Source: Microbacterium hydrocarbonoxydans (GTDB taxonomy: Bacteria; Actinomycetota; Actinomycetes; Actinomycetales; Microbacteriaceae). Taken from it: 64,000 bases of DNA. Both the position numbers and the translations under genes were made by a program. The DNA lies in NCBI RefSeq assembly GCF_904831005.1, contig NZ_LR882982.1, positions 2,790,001 through 2,854,000 on the forward strand, read 5' to 3'. This document shows positions 7,770 through 16,206 of this stretch, one piece after another (positions within the stretch are counted from its first letter, which is position 1; each line of letters begins with the position of its first letter). Under the pieces are notes generated by a model. The model worked only from the letters and a program-made list of their open reading frames with translations. It was not told the origin of the DNA and ran no database searches.

Positions 7770-8519
7770 TCAGCGCAGCACGGGCACCCGTTCCGCGAGC
7801 GCTTCGATCACCGCGCTCCCGTCTCGAGGGTCGACGACGACTCCGGTGACCGCATCGAGGTCGAGCACGGGGAAGCGCGAGACCGCTCCGAGCTTCTCTT
7901 CGCTGGCGAGCACGAAGGTCTGCGCGCAGCGCGCGGCGATCGCCCGCTTGGTGACGGCGTCGGCGAGGTCGCCCGTGGTCAGGCCGTGGGTCGGATCGAT
8001 GCCGGTCGCGCCGAGGAAGAACGCGTCGGCCGTGAGATGCTGCACGGCCTCCATGGCCAGAGGTCCGCTGGCCACCATCGAGAACCGGGCGAGCTCGCCG
8101 CCGATCATCACGATGCGTGCCTCGGTGTGCTCGGCGACCGCGAGGGCGACGGCCGGACTCGGCGTGATCACGGTCAGGTCTGCGCCGTGCGGCAGCATCT
8201 GCGCCATCGCGAGCGTGGTGGTGCCGGCATCCAGCACGATCGTGGATGCGGGTGCGATCAGCTCGACCGCCCGCCGGGCGACCCGCTGCTTGCTGTCGCT
8301 CGACAGCGCGAGGCGCTGCTCCACGGGCCGGTCGGCGGCGGGAACCGGCAGAGCGCCCCCGTACACGCGCACGAGCTCGCCGGCGTCGGCGAGCTCACGT
8401 AGATCGCGACGGATCGAGTCCTCTGACAGCCCGAGCTCGCGAGCCACGTCCTTCGCGACGACCCGGCCGTCCCTGTGCAGGATCTCCCGCAGATGGTCCT
8501 TGCGCTGTGCGCCCAGCAT
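7770..8519 (-). CDS. DeoR family transcriptional regulator
   Basis: A 249-residue DeoR/GlpR-type repressor. The N-terminal winged helix (about 5-58) contains the family signature VAKDVARELGLSEDSIRRDLREL. The C-terminal DeoRC sugar-phosphate sensing domain (about 75-235) has the TIVLDAGTTTLAMAQ phosphate-binding segment. It is divergent from the small DUF4406 gene across a 70-bp region that holds 10-bp-phased direct repeats, so autoregulation and control of the neighbour are likely. The effector is presumably a phosphorylated sugar or nucleoside sugar, but it is not identifiable. Confidence 0.9.
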   Translation of the reverse strand: MLGAQRKDHLREILHRDGRVVAKDVARELGLSEDSIRRDLRELADAGELVRVYGGALPVPAADRPVEQRLALSSDSKQRVARRAVELIAPASTIVLDAGTTTLAMAQMLPHGADLTVITPSPAVALAVAEHTEARIVMIGGELARFSMVASGPLAMEAVQHLTADAFFLGATGIDPTHGLTTGDLADAVTKRAIAARCAQTFVLASEEKLGAVSRFPVLDLDAVTGVVVDPRDGSAVIEALAERVPVLR

Positions 8520-8589
8520 CCGACTCCTTCAAAACTCAATGTTTCACGAAGTTGCACGTTCTTGCACGGTTAACGTTACAGTCTTCTCC
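8520..8589. promoter_or_regulatory. Divergent promoter/operator between the DeoR gene and the DUF4406 gene
   Basis: TTGCACG occurs twice at 8552-8558 and 8562-8568, a 10-bp helical phase. GTTAAC-GTTAC lies just downstream. The inverted elements TTCAAAAC and TTTCACGAA sit on the DeoR side. Direct repeats of this kind are common DeoR-family operators. Binding is inferred from position. Confidence 0.5.
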
Positions 8590-8946
8590 ATGACAACTCC
8601 ACTCCTGATTCTGATCGCCGGCCCCTACCGCTCCGGCACCGGCGGAGACCCCGCCCTGATCGCCCGCAACCTCGAGCGTCTCGAAGAGGCCGCCGCCCCG
8701 ATCCATCGCCTCGGCCACGTGCCGATGATCGGTGAATGGGTCGCGCTGCCGATCCTCCGAGGGATGGACGAGGCGGATGCCGCGGGCGGCGATGTCATGT
8801 ACGAGACGGCGCATCGGCTGCTGCAGCACTGCGACGCCGTGCTGCGCCTGCCCGGCGAGTCCGCCGGCGCCGACAAGGACGTCGAGATCGTACTCGAGCG
8901 CGGTCTCCCCGTGTATCGGTCGATCGACGAGATCCCGGCAGCGTGA
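8590..8946 (+). CDS. DUF4406 domain protein (nucleoside 2-deoxyribosyltransferase-like fold)
   Basis: A 118-residue protein starting with LLILIAGPYRSGTGGDP, followed by N-x-x-x-L-E-x-A-A, GHVPMIGEW and a C-terminal KDVEIVLERGLPVY strand-helix. This pattern is that of DUF4406, related to nucleoside 2-deoxyribosyltransferases and the DNPH1 fold. In those enzymes the GPY segment and acidic residues bind a nucleoside or nucleotide. A nucleotide-processing or sensing role is therefore plausible but unproven. It is divergent from the DeoR regulator, which would suit nucleoside-sugar control. Confidence 0.75.
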   Translation: MTTPLLILIAGPYRSGTGGDPALIARNLERLEEAAAPIHRLGHVPMIGEWVALPILRGMDEADAAGGDVMYETAHRLLQHCDAVLRLPGESAGADKDVEIVLERGLPVYRSIDEIPAA

Positions 8947-8962
8947 GGGATTCGGCCGGCGG

Positions 8963-9418
8963 TCAGCCGTCGACCCTCACCAGGGTGCCGGTCGGCCCAT
9001 CCGCCGGCCCGTAGAGCCCGAGGGTGGAGTTCAGGGCCAGCGCGCCGTCTGACTGCACGAGCCACGAGTCGAAGCCCTCGGGGCACCCCTTCTCGGTGCT
9101 CGTCTCGAACTGCAGGCGGATGGCGCCGCCCGAGATGTCGCTCCAGGTTCCCGAGTGCGTGTTGCATCCGTCGAATCCGACCATCGTGCCGTCTGCGCTC
9201 AAGGCCAGCGTCACCTCGGGATCGTCCGGCGACACCCAGTCGCCGACCAGGTCTTCACGGATGACGGCGGCTGCCGACGCGGATGCCGACGGAGCGGGCT
9301 GCGCGGTGGAGGATGCGGGCGCGGGCTCGTCCGTCTCCTGCGCCGTGCACCCCACCAGGGCGGCCACGACGATGGCGACGGCGAGGCAACCGCCCAGACC
9401 TGGACGCTGTGATCGCAT
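8963..9418 (-). CDS. META domain lipoprotein
   Basis: A 151-residue lipoprotein. After the basic start comes a hydrophobic signal ending in the lipobox LVGC with lipidated Cys24, then an Ala/Ser/Pro linker. A META/HslJ-like domain (about 62-148) follows, with GDWVSPDDPEVTLALSADGTMVGFDGCN and the characteristic N-T-H-S-G-T-W. ATG 9418 is chosen because GAGGAGG stands 7-13 nt upstream and the signal peptide begins there. Family members are small envelope proteins; HslJ of E. coli is linked to novobiocin and heat response. The function here is unknown. Confidence 0.8.
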   Translation of the reverse strand: MRSQRPGLGGCLAVAIVVAALVGCTAQETDEPAPASSTAQPAPSASASAAAVIREDLVGDWVSPDDPEVTLALSADGTMVGFDGCNTHSGTWSDISGGAIRLQFETSTEKGCPEGFDSWLVQSDGALALNSTLGLYGPADGPTGTLVRVDG

Positions 9419-9607
9419 GGCGATCCTCCTCACGCAGGGGAGCACACCGTCTCGGATGCGGCATGCGGTCGAATCTTCGCACGGCGGCGCGCGCCCTGCG
9501 AGCAAGTGTCGCGGCGCGACCGATATTAAGCGTCACAGGTGTTTCGACATCGCCCGTCGGAGATCCGTAGGCTCGGGGGAGCACGCCACGGCCTTCGAAG
9601 GAGAACC

Positions 9608-11893
9608 ATGACCGCGACGTCGACCCTGCCGACCCTCATCCTCCGCGATGACAGGCCCCCGCTCATCGAGCCGGCCATGAGCAACAGCGAGGACCGCCAC
9701 GAGAGACTGCGCCTGACGAATCGCTGGATCGAGGTCGACGGCTCGCCCACGATCCCGGTGACCGGCGAGATGCACTTCACCCGGATCCCGCGCAGGCGGT
9801 GGGAGGAGCAGCTGCGGCTCCTCGTCGCCTCGGGGCTCACCTCGGTGTCGACCTACGTGTTCTGGATCCACCACGAGCGCGAGCGCGGGCAGGTGCGGTT
9901 CGACGGCGACCGCGACATCGCGGCCTTCCTCGAGACGGCCGAGCGGGTGGGCATCGACGTGATCCTGCGCATCGGGCCGTGGTGTCACGGAGAGGTGCGA
10001 GGCGGCGGGCATCCGGATTGGGTGGTCGCCGCCCTCGGAGATCGCGCACGCACGAACGACCCCGAGTATCTCGCGCTGGTGCGGGACTGGTTCGGGCGTA
10101 TCGCCGAGCAGGTGCGGTCGTTCTGCGGGCCCGATCGGCCGATCGTCGGCATCCAGCTCGAGAACGAGCTGCACGACCGACCCGAGCACATCGCCACCCT
10201 GAAGGAGATCGCCCGAGAGGTGGGCCTCTCGGCGCCCCTGTGGACGGCGACCGGATGGGGCGGCGCGATGCTGCCCGCGCATGACGTCTTCCCGCTGTAC
10301 AGCGGATACGCCGACGGCTTCTGGGCGGGCCAGGGCTCCACGTGGGACGACAGCTTCCGCGACCACTTCCGGTTCACGCACGTGTGGGACGATCCGGGCG
10401 TGGGGGGCGACTTCCGCGAAGAGGGCGCCGAGATCGTCGTGCGTCCGGTCGACCCGGAGTTCCCGCCGTCGACGTGCGAGCTGGGCGGGGGCATGGCCAC
10501 GGCGTACCACCGGCGCCCGATCGCTCGGGGTCGGGATATCGCGGCCCTCGCCAACGTGAAGATCGGCAACGGCTCGGCCTGGCAGGGCTTCTACATGTAT
10601 GCGGGAGGAGTGAACCCCGAGGACGCCTTGCAGGAGAGCCTCGCCACGGGGTATCCGAACGATCTGCCGCGATTCGACTACGACTTCCAGGCCGCGTTCG
10701 GGGCGACCGGGCGTCCGGGACCGAGCCTGGGCGTGCTGCGCGATCACAACGCGTTCCTCGCCGCGTTCGGCCCGCGACTCGCCGACACGTTCAGCTCTCT
10801 TCCCGACGACGCCCCTGTCGACGTGCACGACCTCGACTCGCTGCGCTGGGCGGTGCGCAGCGACGGCACGGGCGGGTTTCTCTTCGTGAACACGCATCAG
10901 CCGCACGAGCCGCTGTCGGGCTCGACGGGGGTGCAGTTCCGCATCCCGTTCGCCGACGGTGAGATGGTCTTCCCGGATCGCGCGATCGACATCCCGAGCG
11001 GCGTGGTCGGGCGGTGGCCCCTGCGACTCGACGTCGCGGGTGTGCGGCTCGAGTGGGCGACCGCATCCGTCTCGGGCCTCGTGGCGGGCGCACGCGGTGA
11101 GCTGCCGACTCTGGTGCTGCGAGCTCATGACGACGTGGCTGCTCGGCTGCAGCTCGGCGCAGGCGCGCACGCTCTGCTCGGTGGCGTGGAGACGGATGCC
11201 GCTGCGCCGATCGACCTGGTGCCGGGCGATGTGGTCGTGGTCGACGGTGCGCTGCGCCTGCTCGTCGTCGACGAGGCACAGGCGGAGCGGCTCTGGTACC
11301 TCGGCTCCGACCTGATCGATTCGTCGGAAGCCGTGTGGCGGGAGGCAGGGGGCCTCGTGGTGCGCGCGGAGCGCGACCCCGCGAGTCTGGTCTGGCGTGA
11401 CGGCCGTTTCGTGCCGCTCCGGCTGCGCACCGACGCGCACCCCGGGTCGACCGCGCTGGTGCTCGAGGAGCTGCGGCCCGCTGGTGAGCCGCCCGCCCGG
11501 TACGGCGAGTCGATGGGTCGTTCGGCCGCCCCGGATGCCGCGCAGTTCGACGAGGTCGCGGGTGTCTGGCGGGTCCTGCTGCCCGCGCCGCAGGAGGAGC
11601 GTTCGCACGGCGATCTCGTCGAGCTCGTGATCGAGTGGGAGGGCGATGTGGCTCAGCTGCGTGCCGATGGCGTGGTCATCCGCGACCGCTTCTGGGACGG
11701 TCAGGACTGGCGTATGGACATCACCGACCTCCCACCGGCCGCACGCCTCACGCTGCACGTCGCGCCGATGGCCGCTCACAGCGTGATCGACCTCGACGCG
11801 TCGGCGCGAGCGCGGGTCGACGAGGCAGGCCGCCTCGGATCCGTCATCCGCGTCGATCATGTCGTGTCGTCGCGCTGGACCGCGGCGCTGTGA
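9608..11893 (+). CDS. GH35 family beta-galactosidase
   Basis: A 761-residue cytoplasmic glycosidase without a signal peptide. The (beta/alpha)8 domain (about 40-340) shows the GH35 order: GEMHFTRIPRRRWEEQL, STYVFWIHHE, RIGPWCHGEVRGGGHPDW and the acid/base motif QLENE with Glu187. Glu291 in STCELGGG is the likely nucleophile. Jelly-roll C-terminal domains follow. Lack of a signal suggests it hydrolyses imported galactosides. ATG 9608 has a strong ribosome-binding site (AAGGAGAACC). No transporter is adjacent, so the substrate source is unclear. Confidence 0.9.
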   Translation: MTATSTLPTLILRDDRPPLIEPAMSNSEDRHERLRLTNRWIEVDGSPTIPVTGEMHFTRIPRRRWEEQLRLLVASGLTSVSTYVFWIHHERERGQVRFDGDRDIAAFLETAERVGIDVILRIGPWCHGEVRGGGHPDWVVAALGDRARTNDPEYLALVRDWFGRIAEQVRSFCGPDRPIVGIQLENELHDRPEHIATLKEIAREVGLSAPLWTATGWGGAMLPAHDVFPLYSGYADGFWAGQGSTWDDSFRDHFRFTHVWDDPGVGGDFREEGAEIVVRPVDPEFPPSTCELGGGMATAYHRRPIARGRDIAALANVKIGNGSAWQGFYMYAGGVNPEDALQESLATGYPNDLPRFDYDFQAAFGATGRPGPSLGVLRDHNAFLAAFGPRLADTFSSLPDDAPVDVHDLDSLRWAVRSDGTGGFLFVNTHQPHEPLSGSTGVQFRIPFADGEMVFPDRAIDIPSGVVGRWPLRLDVAGVRLEWATASVSGLVAGARGELPTLVLRAHDDVAARLQLGAGAHALLGGVETDAAAPIDLVPGDVVVVDGALRLLVVDEAQAERLWYLGSDLIDSSEAVWREAGGLVVRAERDPASLVWRDGRFVPLRLRTDAHPGSTALVLEELRPAGEPPARYGESMGRSAAPDAAQFDEVAGVWRVLLPAPQEERSHGDLVELVIEWEGDVAQLRADGVVIRDRFWDGQDWRMDITDLPPAARLTLHVAPMAAHSVIDLDASARARVDEAGRLGSVIRVDHVVSSRWTAAL

Positions 11894-11895
11894 CT

Positions 11896-11916
11896 CCTGC
11901 GGATTCGGGCCGCAGG
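11896..11916. terminator. Short hairpin after the GH35 gene
   Basis: CCTGCGG (11896-11902) and CCGCAGG (11910-11916) form a 7-bp stem with a 7-nt loop two bases after the stop codon. It is short for a terminator. Confidence 0.35.
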
Positions 11917-11974
11917 ATGCGGGGCGTCGCCGTTGCCGTTGCCGTCGTCGGCCGCCGGCTGTGAGACTGGGGCG

Positions 11975-12790
11975 ATGACAGACGGTCTCGAGTTCCCTCG
12001 CCATGTCTTCGATTCGCTCGGCGCGGATCCGATCGCCTGGGAGGACCGCATCGGCGGCGCGATACGCGTGGTCGAGAAGCGCCCGGCCGACGGCCCCATC
12101 ACCGTGATGACCTCGGGGGTGTCGCTGATGCCGACCGATTCGGGCGAGCGGGTCGAGCTGGCGGTCGAGGTGCTCGACGGGCAGCAGGGAGCGGCGCGCG
12201 TGGCACTCGGCATCGTCTGCGACGACATCGCGACGAATCGTCGCGTGCCGCCGGTCGGCGCCCCATGGCGCAACACCGAGCCCTTCCTCACCGGCACGCG
12301 GATCTCGGCGATCATGGTCGCACCGTCCCGGTGGGGAGCATCCTTCGACGAGGTGCGCTCGGACGACGGAGCGGTGGTCGGTCACGTCCGCACGCTGCGG
12401 ATGCTCACGGATGCCGAGGCGGGCTTCGCCTCGGCGAAGGGGTGGGCGGCGCTGGTCGCGGCCGCCGGTTCCGTGGATGCGCTGCTCGATGTGACGAGAG
12501 ACGATGCCGTCGCCCCCGCGGGACTCGCGGGCAACGCGCCGGTGTTCCTGTCGAAGCTGCACGCCGAGCATCCGCCGCGCTGGATCACCTTCACCGGCAG
12601 CGATCTGCAGTCGGTCACCGGTCTCGAGTCGCAGGAGTACATGGACGACTCCGCCAACCACGAGGTGTGGTCGGTCGACTCGTTCGTCGCCCGATTCCCG
12701 TGGGTCGCCGACTTCGTGCGCGACGCCAGAGCGGGGCAGACCGGACGTTTCACCGACGCCTCGGGCGCGTATGTGATCGAGGCCGACTGA
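11975..12790 (+). CDS. SUFU (suppressor of fused) domain protein
   Basis: A 271-residue protein resembling bacterial SUFU-domain proteins. It has a central ITVMTSGVSLMP segment followed by RVELAVEVL, PPVGAPWRNTEPFLTGTRISAIMVA and an FASAKGWAALV helix. These proteins are often immunity proteins in polymorphic toxin systems, yet no toxin gene is next to this one. Its stop codon lies 4 nt from the end of the convergent SDR gene. ATG 11975 is the first start that leaves no hydrophobic N-terminus. The domain call is moderate; no catalytic residues are expected. Confidence 0.6.
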   Translation: MTDGLEFPRHVFDSLGADPIAWEDRIGGAIRVVEKRPADGPITVMTSGVSLMPTDSGERVELAVEVLDGQQGAARVALGIVCDDIATNRRVPPVGAPWRNTEPFLTGTRISAIMVAPSRWGASFDEVRSDDGAVVGHVRTLRMLTDAEAGFASAKGWAALVAAAGSVDALLDVTRDDAVAPAGLAGNAPVFLSKLHAEHPPRWITFTGSDLQSVTGLESQEYMDDSANHEVWSVDSFVARFPWVADFVRDARAGQTGRFTDASGAYVIEAD

Positions 12791-12794
12791 GCCC

Positions 12795-13700
12795 TCAGCC
12801 CGGGAAGCGCACGCCGGTCAGCTCTTCGGCGACCGCCCACAGCTCGGCGCCGACCTCGGCCGACCGCACCCGGTCGCTCGCGCGGACCCTGGTCGGTGCC
12901 CCGCGGAACTCGAGCAGCCCTCCGGGACCCCAGTAGTCGCCCCCCGTGGCATTCGCCGCGACGGCCGCGTGCACGATGGGCCTGGCGCCGGCATCCTTTC
13001 CCTGCACCAGCGGGCGGCTGAGCGCCGCGAGAGCACGCACTGCGGGCGCGACCTCGGCGAGTCCGGCGCGGCGCGGGGTGAGCGGGTCGACCGCGTAGCC
13101 GGGATGCGCGCACAGCGCCGACCTCGCGGTGCCACGCCACCGACGGTCGAGCTCGAAGGCGATCGCCATCAGCGCTGCCTTCGATCGGCCGTACTGCCGC
13201 AGAGACGGTCCGGTCCAGGGCAGTGCGAGCGTCGCGGGGTCGATCTCCGCGAAGCGGTGGGCCAGCGAGCCGACGGCCACGACCCGTGCATCGTCGGCGA
13301 GCACGTGGTCGAGCTGCGCGAGCAGCGCGAAATGACCGAGCGCGTTCGTGCCGACCATCAGATCGAGGCCGTCAGCCGTGCGGGCCGAGCGGTCGGCCGC
13401 CTTCACGCCGGCGTTGCAGATGACGGCATCCACGCGTTCGTCGAGCGATGCAGCCGCCGACGCGATGCTCACGAGAGATCCGAGGTCGATCTGCACGGTG
13501 CCGAGATCCGCGCCCTCCGCATGAGCGCGGATCGAGGTCGCCGCGACGTCGGCGCGCTCAGTCGACCGGCATCCGAGCAGCACCCGGGCTCCGTGTGCGG
13601 CGAGCATCTCGGCGCACCAGTAGCCGATGCCCGCGTTCGCCCCGGTGACGAGCACCGTTCGACCGTCGAGGCGGGGGAGGGCGCTCGCAGAGGGGGGCAT
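12795..13700 (-). CDS. Short-chain dehydrogenase/reductase
   Basis: A 301-residue classical SDR of the retinol-dehydrogenase/light-dependent-protochlorophyllide-like subgroup. The cofactor motif TGANAGIG is at residues 19-26, followed by LGCRS (suggesting NADP preference), CNAG, and a Tyr-x-x-x-Lys active site in YGRSK with an upstream Ser. The start at 13700 is chosen because GGAGGG precedes it; the alternative at 13724 would overlap the isochorismatase gene. It lies directly downstream of that gene on the same strand, with an 11-nt gap, so they are probably co-transcribed. The substrate is unknown. Confidence 0.85.
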   Translation of the reverse strand: MPPSASALPRLDGRTVLVTGANAGIGYWCAEMLAAHGARVLLGCRSTERADVAATSIRAHAEGADLGTVQIDLGSLVSIASAAASLDERVDAVICNAGVKAADRSARTADGLDLMVGTNALGHFALLAQLDHVLADDARVVAVGSLAHRFAEIDPATLALPWTGPSLRQYGRSKAALMAIAFELDRRWRGTARSALCAHPGYAVDPLTPRRAGLAEVAPAVRALAALSRPLVQGKDAGARPIVHAAVAANATGGDYWGPGGLLEFRGAPTRVRASDRVRSAEVGAELWAVAEELTGVRFPG

Positions 13701-13710
13701 GCCCTCCAAC

Positions 13711-14307
13711 CTAGGCGCTGACACCAGCCTCGGCTCGGGCGCCGGCGCCTGTGCGGTCCGTCGTGCGGATCACGGTCGCGAACCCGCGAGCAGAGAGGAT
13801 GCTCTCGGTGCGGCGCATGATCTCGTCTCCCGAGACGGCGGCGAGCGTGCCGTTCGCCTCGATGGCCGAGGTCGTCGTGGCATCGGTCACGAACTCGACT
13901 TCGAACCCGAGGTCGCTCGCCACGCGGGCCGTCGTCTCGCAGCACTGTTCGGTGCGGATGCCGCAGACGACCACCTTCGCGACGCCGAGGTCTCGAAGCC
14001 GCCGCTCGAGATCGGTCGAGGTGAAGGCGTTGACCGTGACCTTGGTGACGGCGATCTCGTCGTCCCGCGGATCGAGCTCGTCGAACACCCGCACGAAGCC
14101 GAGGGTGGGATCGAAGACCCCTCCGGTGCCGGGTTCCGAGTGCGTGACCCAGGCGACGGGGTCGCCGACCCGGCGCGCATGATCGACGAGGCGCGCGATG
14201 TTCTGCACGGCATCCGGATTGGCGGTGGCCGCCCATTCGTCGGTCCGTCGACGGAACGATTCCTGTGCATCGATGACCAGAAGCGCGGTGGTGGGAGCAG
14301 TGTGCAT
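13711..14307 (-). CDS. Isochorismatase-like cysteine hydrolase
   Basis: A 198-residue hydrolase of the isochorismatase/nicotinamidase superfamily. The catalytic Asp is in LLVIDAQESF near residue 12. A Lys in AVTKVTVNAF follows, then the nucleophile region VCGIRTEQCCETTARVASDLGFEV, where a Cys after TEQ/TEQC acts as nucleophile. ATG 14307 begins exactly at the conserved MHTAPTTALLVIDAQ. The superfamily hydrolyses amides, carbamates or enol ethers. Which one applies here is not evident. It is probably in an operon with the downstream SDR. Confidence 0.85.
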   Translation of the reverse strand: MHTAPTTALLVIDAQESFRRRTDEWAATANPDAVQNIARLVDHARRVGDPVAWVTHSEPGTGGVFDPTLGFVRVFDELDPRDDEIAVTKVTVNAFTSTDLERRLRDLGVAKVVVCGIRTEQCCETTARVASDLGFEVEFVTDATTTSAIEANGTLAAVSGDEIMRRTESILSARGFATVIRTTDRTGAGARAEAGVSA

Positions 14308-14520
14308 GCGTTCATCGTCACTCCCGCAGGCGGTTCGCGACAGGTCGTGCGCGGTCACGTCTCGCACGTTCTCCGCCATCCGGAGCAGTGCCGGTGAGAT
14401 CGCCGCGAACCGATATGTGACGAATCCCCGCGTCGGCGCGTCCTATCTGTGAGCGACCGACACGCTCCCGGCGAGGCCAGCAGGCCTCGATCCGGCACCA
14501 CGTGAGATGAAGGACTCGTC

Positions 14521-15045
14521 ATGGCAACTCAGGATCAGAACACCGCTGCCGCTCCCGCCGAGAAGGAGCTGGCTCAGACCGCCGCTGCGCCGAAGGCTGC
14601 AGGCTCGCCCTCGCGCGTGGACCGCTCTTCGGCGTTCTCGTCGTCGCGGATCCCCGCTGACGCGGATGCTGCGGGAAAGACGGTCATCGCCGACGGCGTG
14701 GTCGCCAAGGTCGCCGGAATCGCCGCACGCGAGGTGCCGGGCGTCTTCGCACTCGGTGGCGGCGGCGCACGGGCCTTCGGCGCGATCCGCGACGTGATCA
14801 ACGCCACCGACCTCGCGCAGGGCGTCAAGGTCGAGGTGGGCGAGACCCAGGCCGCCGCCGACATCACGATCGTCGTCGAGTACCCGGCCCCCATCCAGGA
14901 GGTCGCGAACAACGTGCGCGCCGCCGTCGCAGGAGCCATCACCCGGCTGGTCGGCCTCGAGGTCGTCGAGGTCAACGTCGAGGTCAACGACGTGCACGTG
15001 CCTGGTGACGACACCGCCGAGAACGAGGAGTCGCGAGTCTCATGA
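14521..15045 (+). CDS. Asp23/Gls24 family envelope stress protein
   Basis: A 174-residue protein. A flexible Ala-rich N-terminus (1-50) precedes an Asp23/Gls24 domain (about 58-160) with TVIADGVVAKVAGIAAREVPGVFAL, IVVEYPAPIQEVANNVRAAVAGAITRLVGLEV and VEVNVEVNDVHV. Asp23 proteins form membrane-associated assemblies and are induced by alkaline or envelope stress in Firmicutes. Actinobacterial versions sit in similar clusters. It is the first gene of a five-gene set in which every junction overlaps, so translation is coupled. Confidence 0.88.
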   Translation: MATQDQNTAAAPAEKELAQTAAAPKAAGSPSRVDRSSAFSSSRIPADADAAGKTVIADGVVAKVAGIAAREVPGVFALGGGGARAFGAIRDVINATDLAQGVKVEVGETQAAADITIVVEYPAPIQEVANNVRAAVAGAITRLVGLEVVEVNVEVNDVHVPGDDTAENEESRVS

Positions 15046-15230
15046 CACCGACCACCACCGGCGCGCTGATCGGTGCGCTCCTGGCCCTGGCGGCGCTCAT
15101 GTTCGGATTCTGGGGATTCCTGCTCATGGCTCTGTTCGCCGGTGTCGGCGCGATCATCGGCCGGATCATGTCCGGCAAGATCGACGTCCGCGGAATCGCG
15201 GACGCCTTCACGGGGCGGCGAACCTCCTGA
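15042..15230 (+). CDS. DUF2273-like small membrane protein
   Basis: A 62-residue protein with one long or two short hydrophobic helices (about 8-45) and a basic C-terminus. It resembles the DUF2273 proteins that accompany Asp23/Gls24 genes. Its ATG overlaps the stop of the upstream gene (ATGA), and its own stop overlaps the next start. It is likely a membrane anchor or partner for the Asp23 assembly. Confidence 0.75.
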   Translation: MTPTTTGALIGALLALAALMFGFWGFLLMALFAGVGAIIGRIMSGKIDVRGIADAFTGRRTS

Positions 15231-15625
15231 TGAGTGTCGACCAGCACATCGCCGTCGGTGGCGGCCCCTCGGGGGTCGCCACCGGGGAGGCCGCCGTCCC
15301 GGGTCGCGTCGACGTGAAGGAGCGCGTGTACCGCACGGTCACCGAGCAGGCGTCCGCGACCCTGATCGGTGTGCCGCGCGGTGACGTGAAGGTCGACGTC
15401 GCGGAGCATCTCCGCGGGCTCAGCGTGCGCATCGCGACCCCGCTTCCCGTTCCCGATCTCGACGACACCGTCGCGATCTCCCAGAGCGTCCCCGTTCTCG
15501 AGCGAGCCCGCCGGCTGCAGGAGCAGCTGCAGCGCGATCTCTCGGGAGTCCTCGGGCGAGACGTCACCCGCATCACCCTCACTATCACCGGTGCCACCGT
15601 CCCCGAAAGGAGAAGAGTGCGATGA
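15230..15625 (+). CDS. Second Asp23/Gls24-like protein
   Basis: A 131-residue protein with a shortened Asp23/Gls24-type fold: RVYRTVTEQASATLIGVPRGDVKVDV, a beta strand pair, and an amphipathic helix VLERARRLQEQLQRDLSGVLG followed by ITLTITG. It starts at ATG 15230, overlapping the upstream stop. Paired Asp23 paralogues in one operon suggest a hetero-assembly. Confidence 0.7.
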   Translation: MSVDQHIAVGGGPSGVATGEAAVPGRVDVKERVYRTVTEQASATLIGVPRGDVKVDVAEHLRGLSVRIATPLPVPDLDDTVAISQSVPVLERARRLQEQLQRDLSGVLGRDVTRITLTITGATVPERRRVR

Positions 15626-16206
15626 CCACCTCGGTCCTGCGCCGCGTCGTCCGACGCGAGACGCATTCACCGCGCACCGTCGCGATGTTCGTCGCGGTCG
15701 TCCTGCTCATGCTGGCCCTCGCGTACATCGGGCTCGAGATCGTGCTGAGCCTCGCGGCGCAGCCCGCTCTGCTGCTGGGTCCCGCCGCGGCCGGCGGATG
15801 GCTGGTGGGTCTGCCCACGGCGCAGCCGGCCGGACTCGTGATCGCCGGCAGCGTCGTGCTCGCCCTGATCGGCCTGGTCTTCATCGTGCTCGCCCTCACC
15901 CCCGGTCGACTCTCGAAGCACACGCTGCAGGCGGGTGACCGGGCGGTCGTCGTCGACAACGGCGTGATCGCGAGTGCGCTCGCCCAGCATCTCTCTGAAG
16001 AGACGGGGCTTGCCCGCGAGAACGTCACCGTCGGTGTCGGCCACCGCAGCGTCGACATCACGATGCGCCCCGGTGCCGGTGTTCCGCTCGAGACGGGCGC
16101 CGTGCAGTCGGCCGCTGAGGCGCAGCTGCAGAACTACCGACTGGGCCGTGCCGTGCGCACCCGCGTGCGCATCGAGCGCCCCACCGAGACGGAGGAGGAG
16201 CTGTGA
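15622..16206 (+). CDS. DUF6286-type membrane protein of the Asp23 operon
   Basis: A 194-residue protein with two membrane helices (about 22-44 and 70-95) and a C-terminal cytoplasmic domain (about 100-185) that alternates strands and helices (VVVDNGVIASALAQHLSEETGL, VDITMRPGAG). The layout matches DUF6286 proteins found with actinobacterial Asp23/Gls24 genes. It starts four bases before the previous stop codon ends. The family has no established biochemical role. Confidence 0.75.
   Translation: MTTSVLRRVVRRETHSPRTVAMFVAVVLLMLALAYIGLEIVLSLAAQPALLLGPAAAGGWLVGLPTAQPAGLVIAGSVVLALIGLVFIVLALTPGRLSKHTLQAGDRAVVVDNGVIASALAQHLSEETGLARENVTVGVGHRSVDITMRPGAGVPLETGAVQSAAEAQLQNYRLGRAVRTRVRIERPTETEEEL

Noticed and set aside
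9533..12661. Minus-strand open frame of over 1000 codons opposite the GH35 and SUFU genes
   Set aside because: The opposite strand carries catalytic-motif-bearing genes with good ribosome-binding sites. The antisense product has no recognisable domain and biased composition.
13701..13724. Longer SDR start overlapping the isochorismatase gene
   Set aside because: ATG 13700 has GGAGGG just upstream and avoids overlap. The extra residues show no similarity to the family start.
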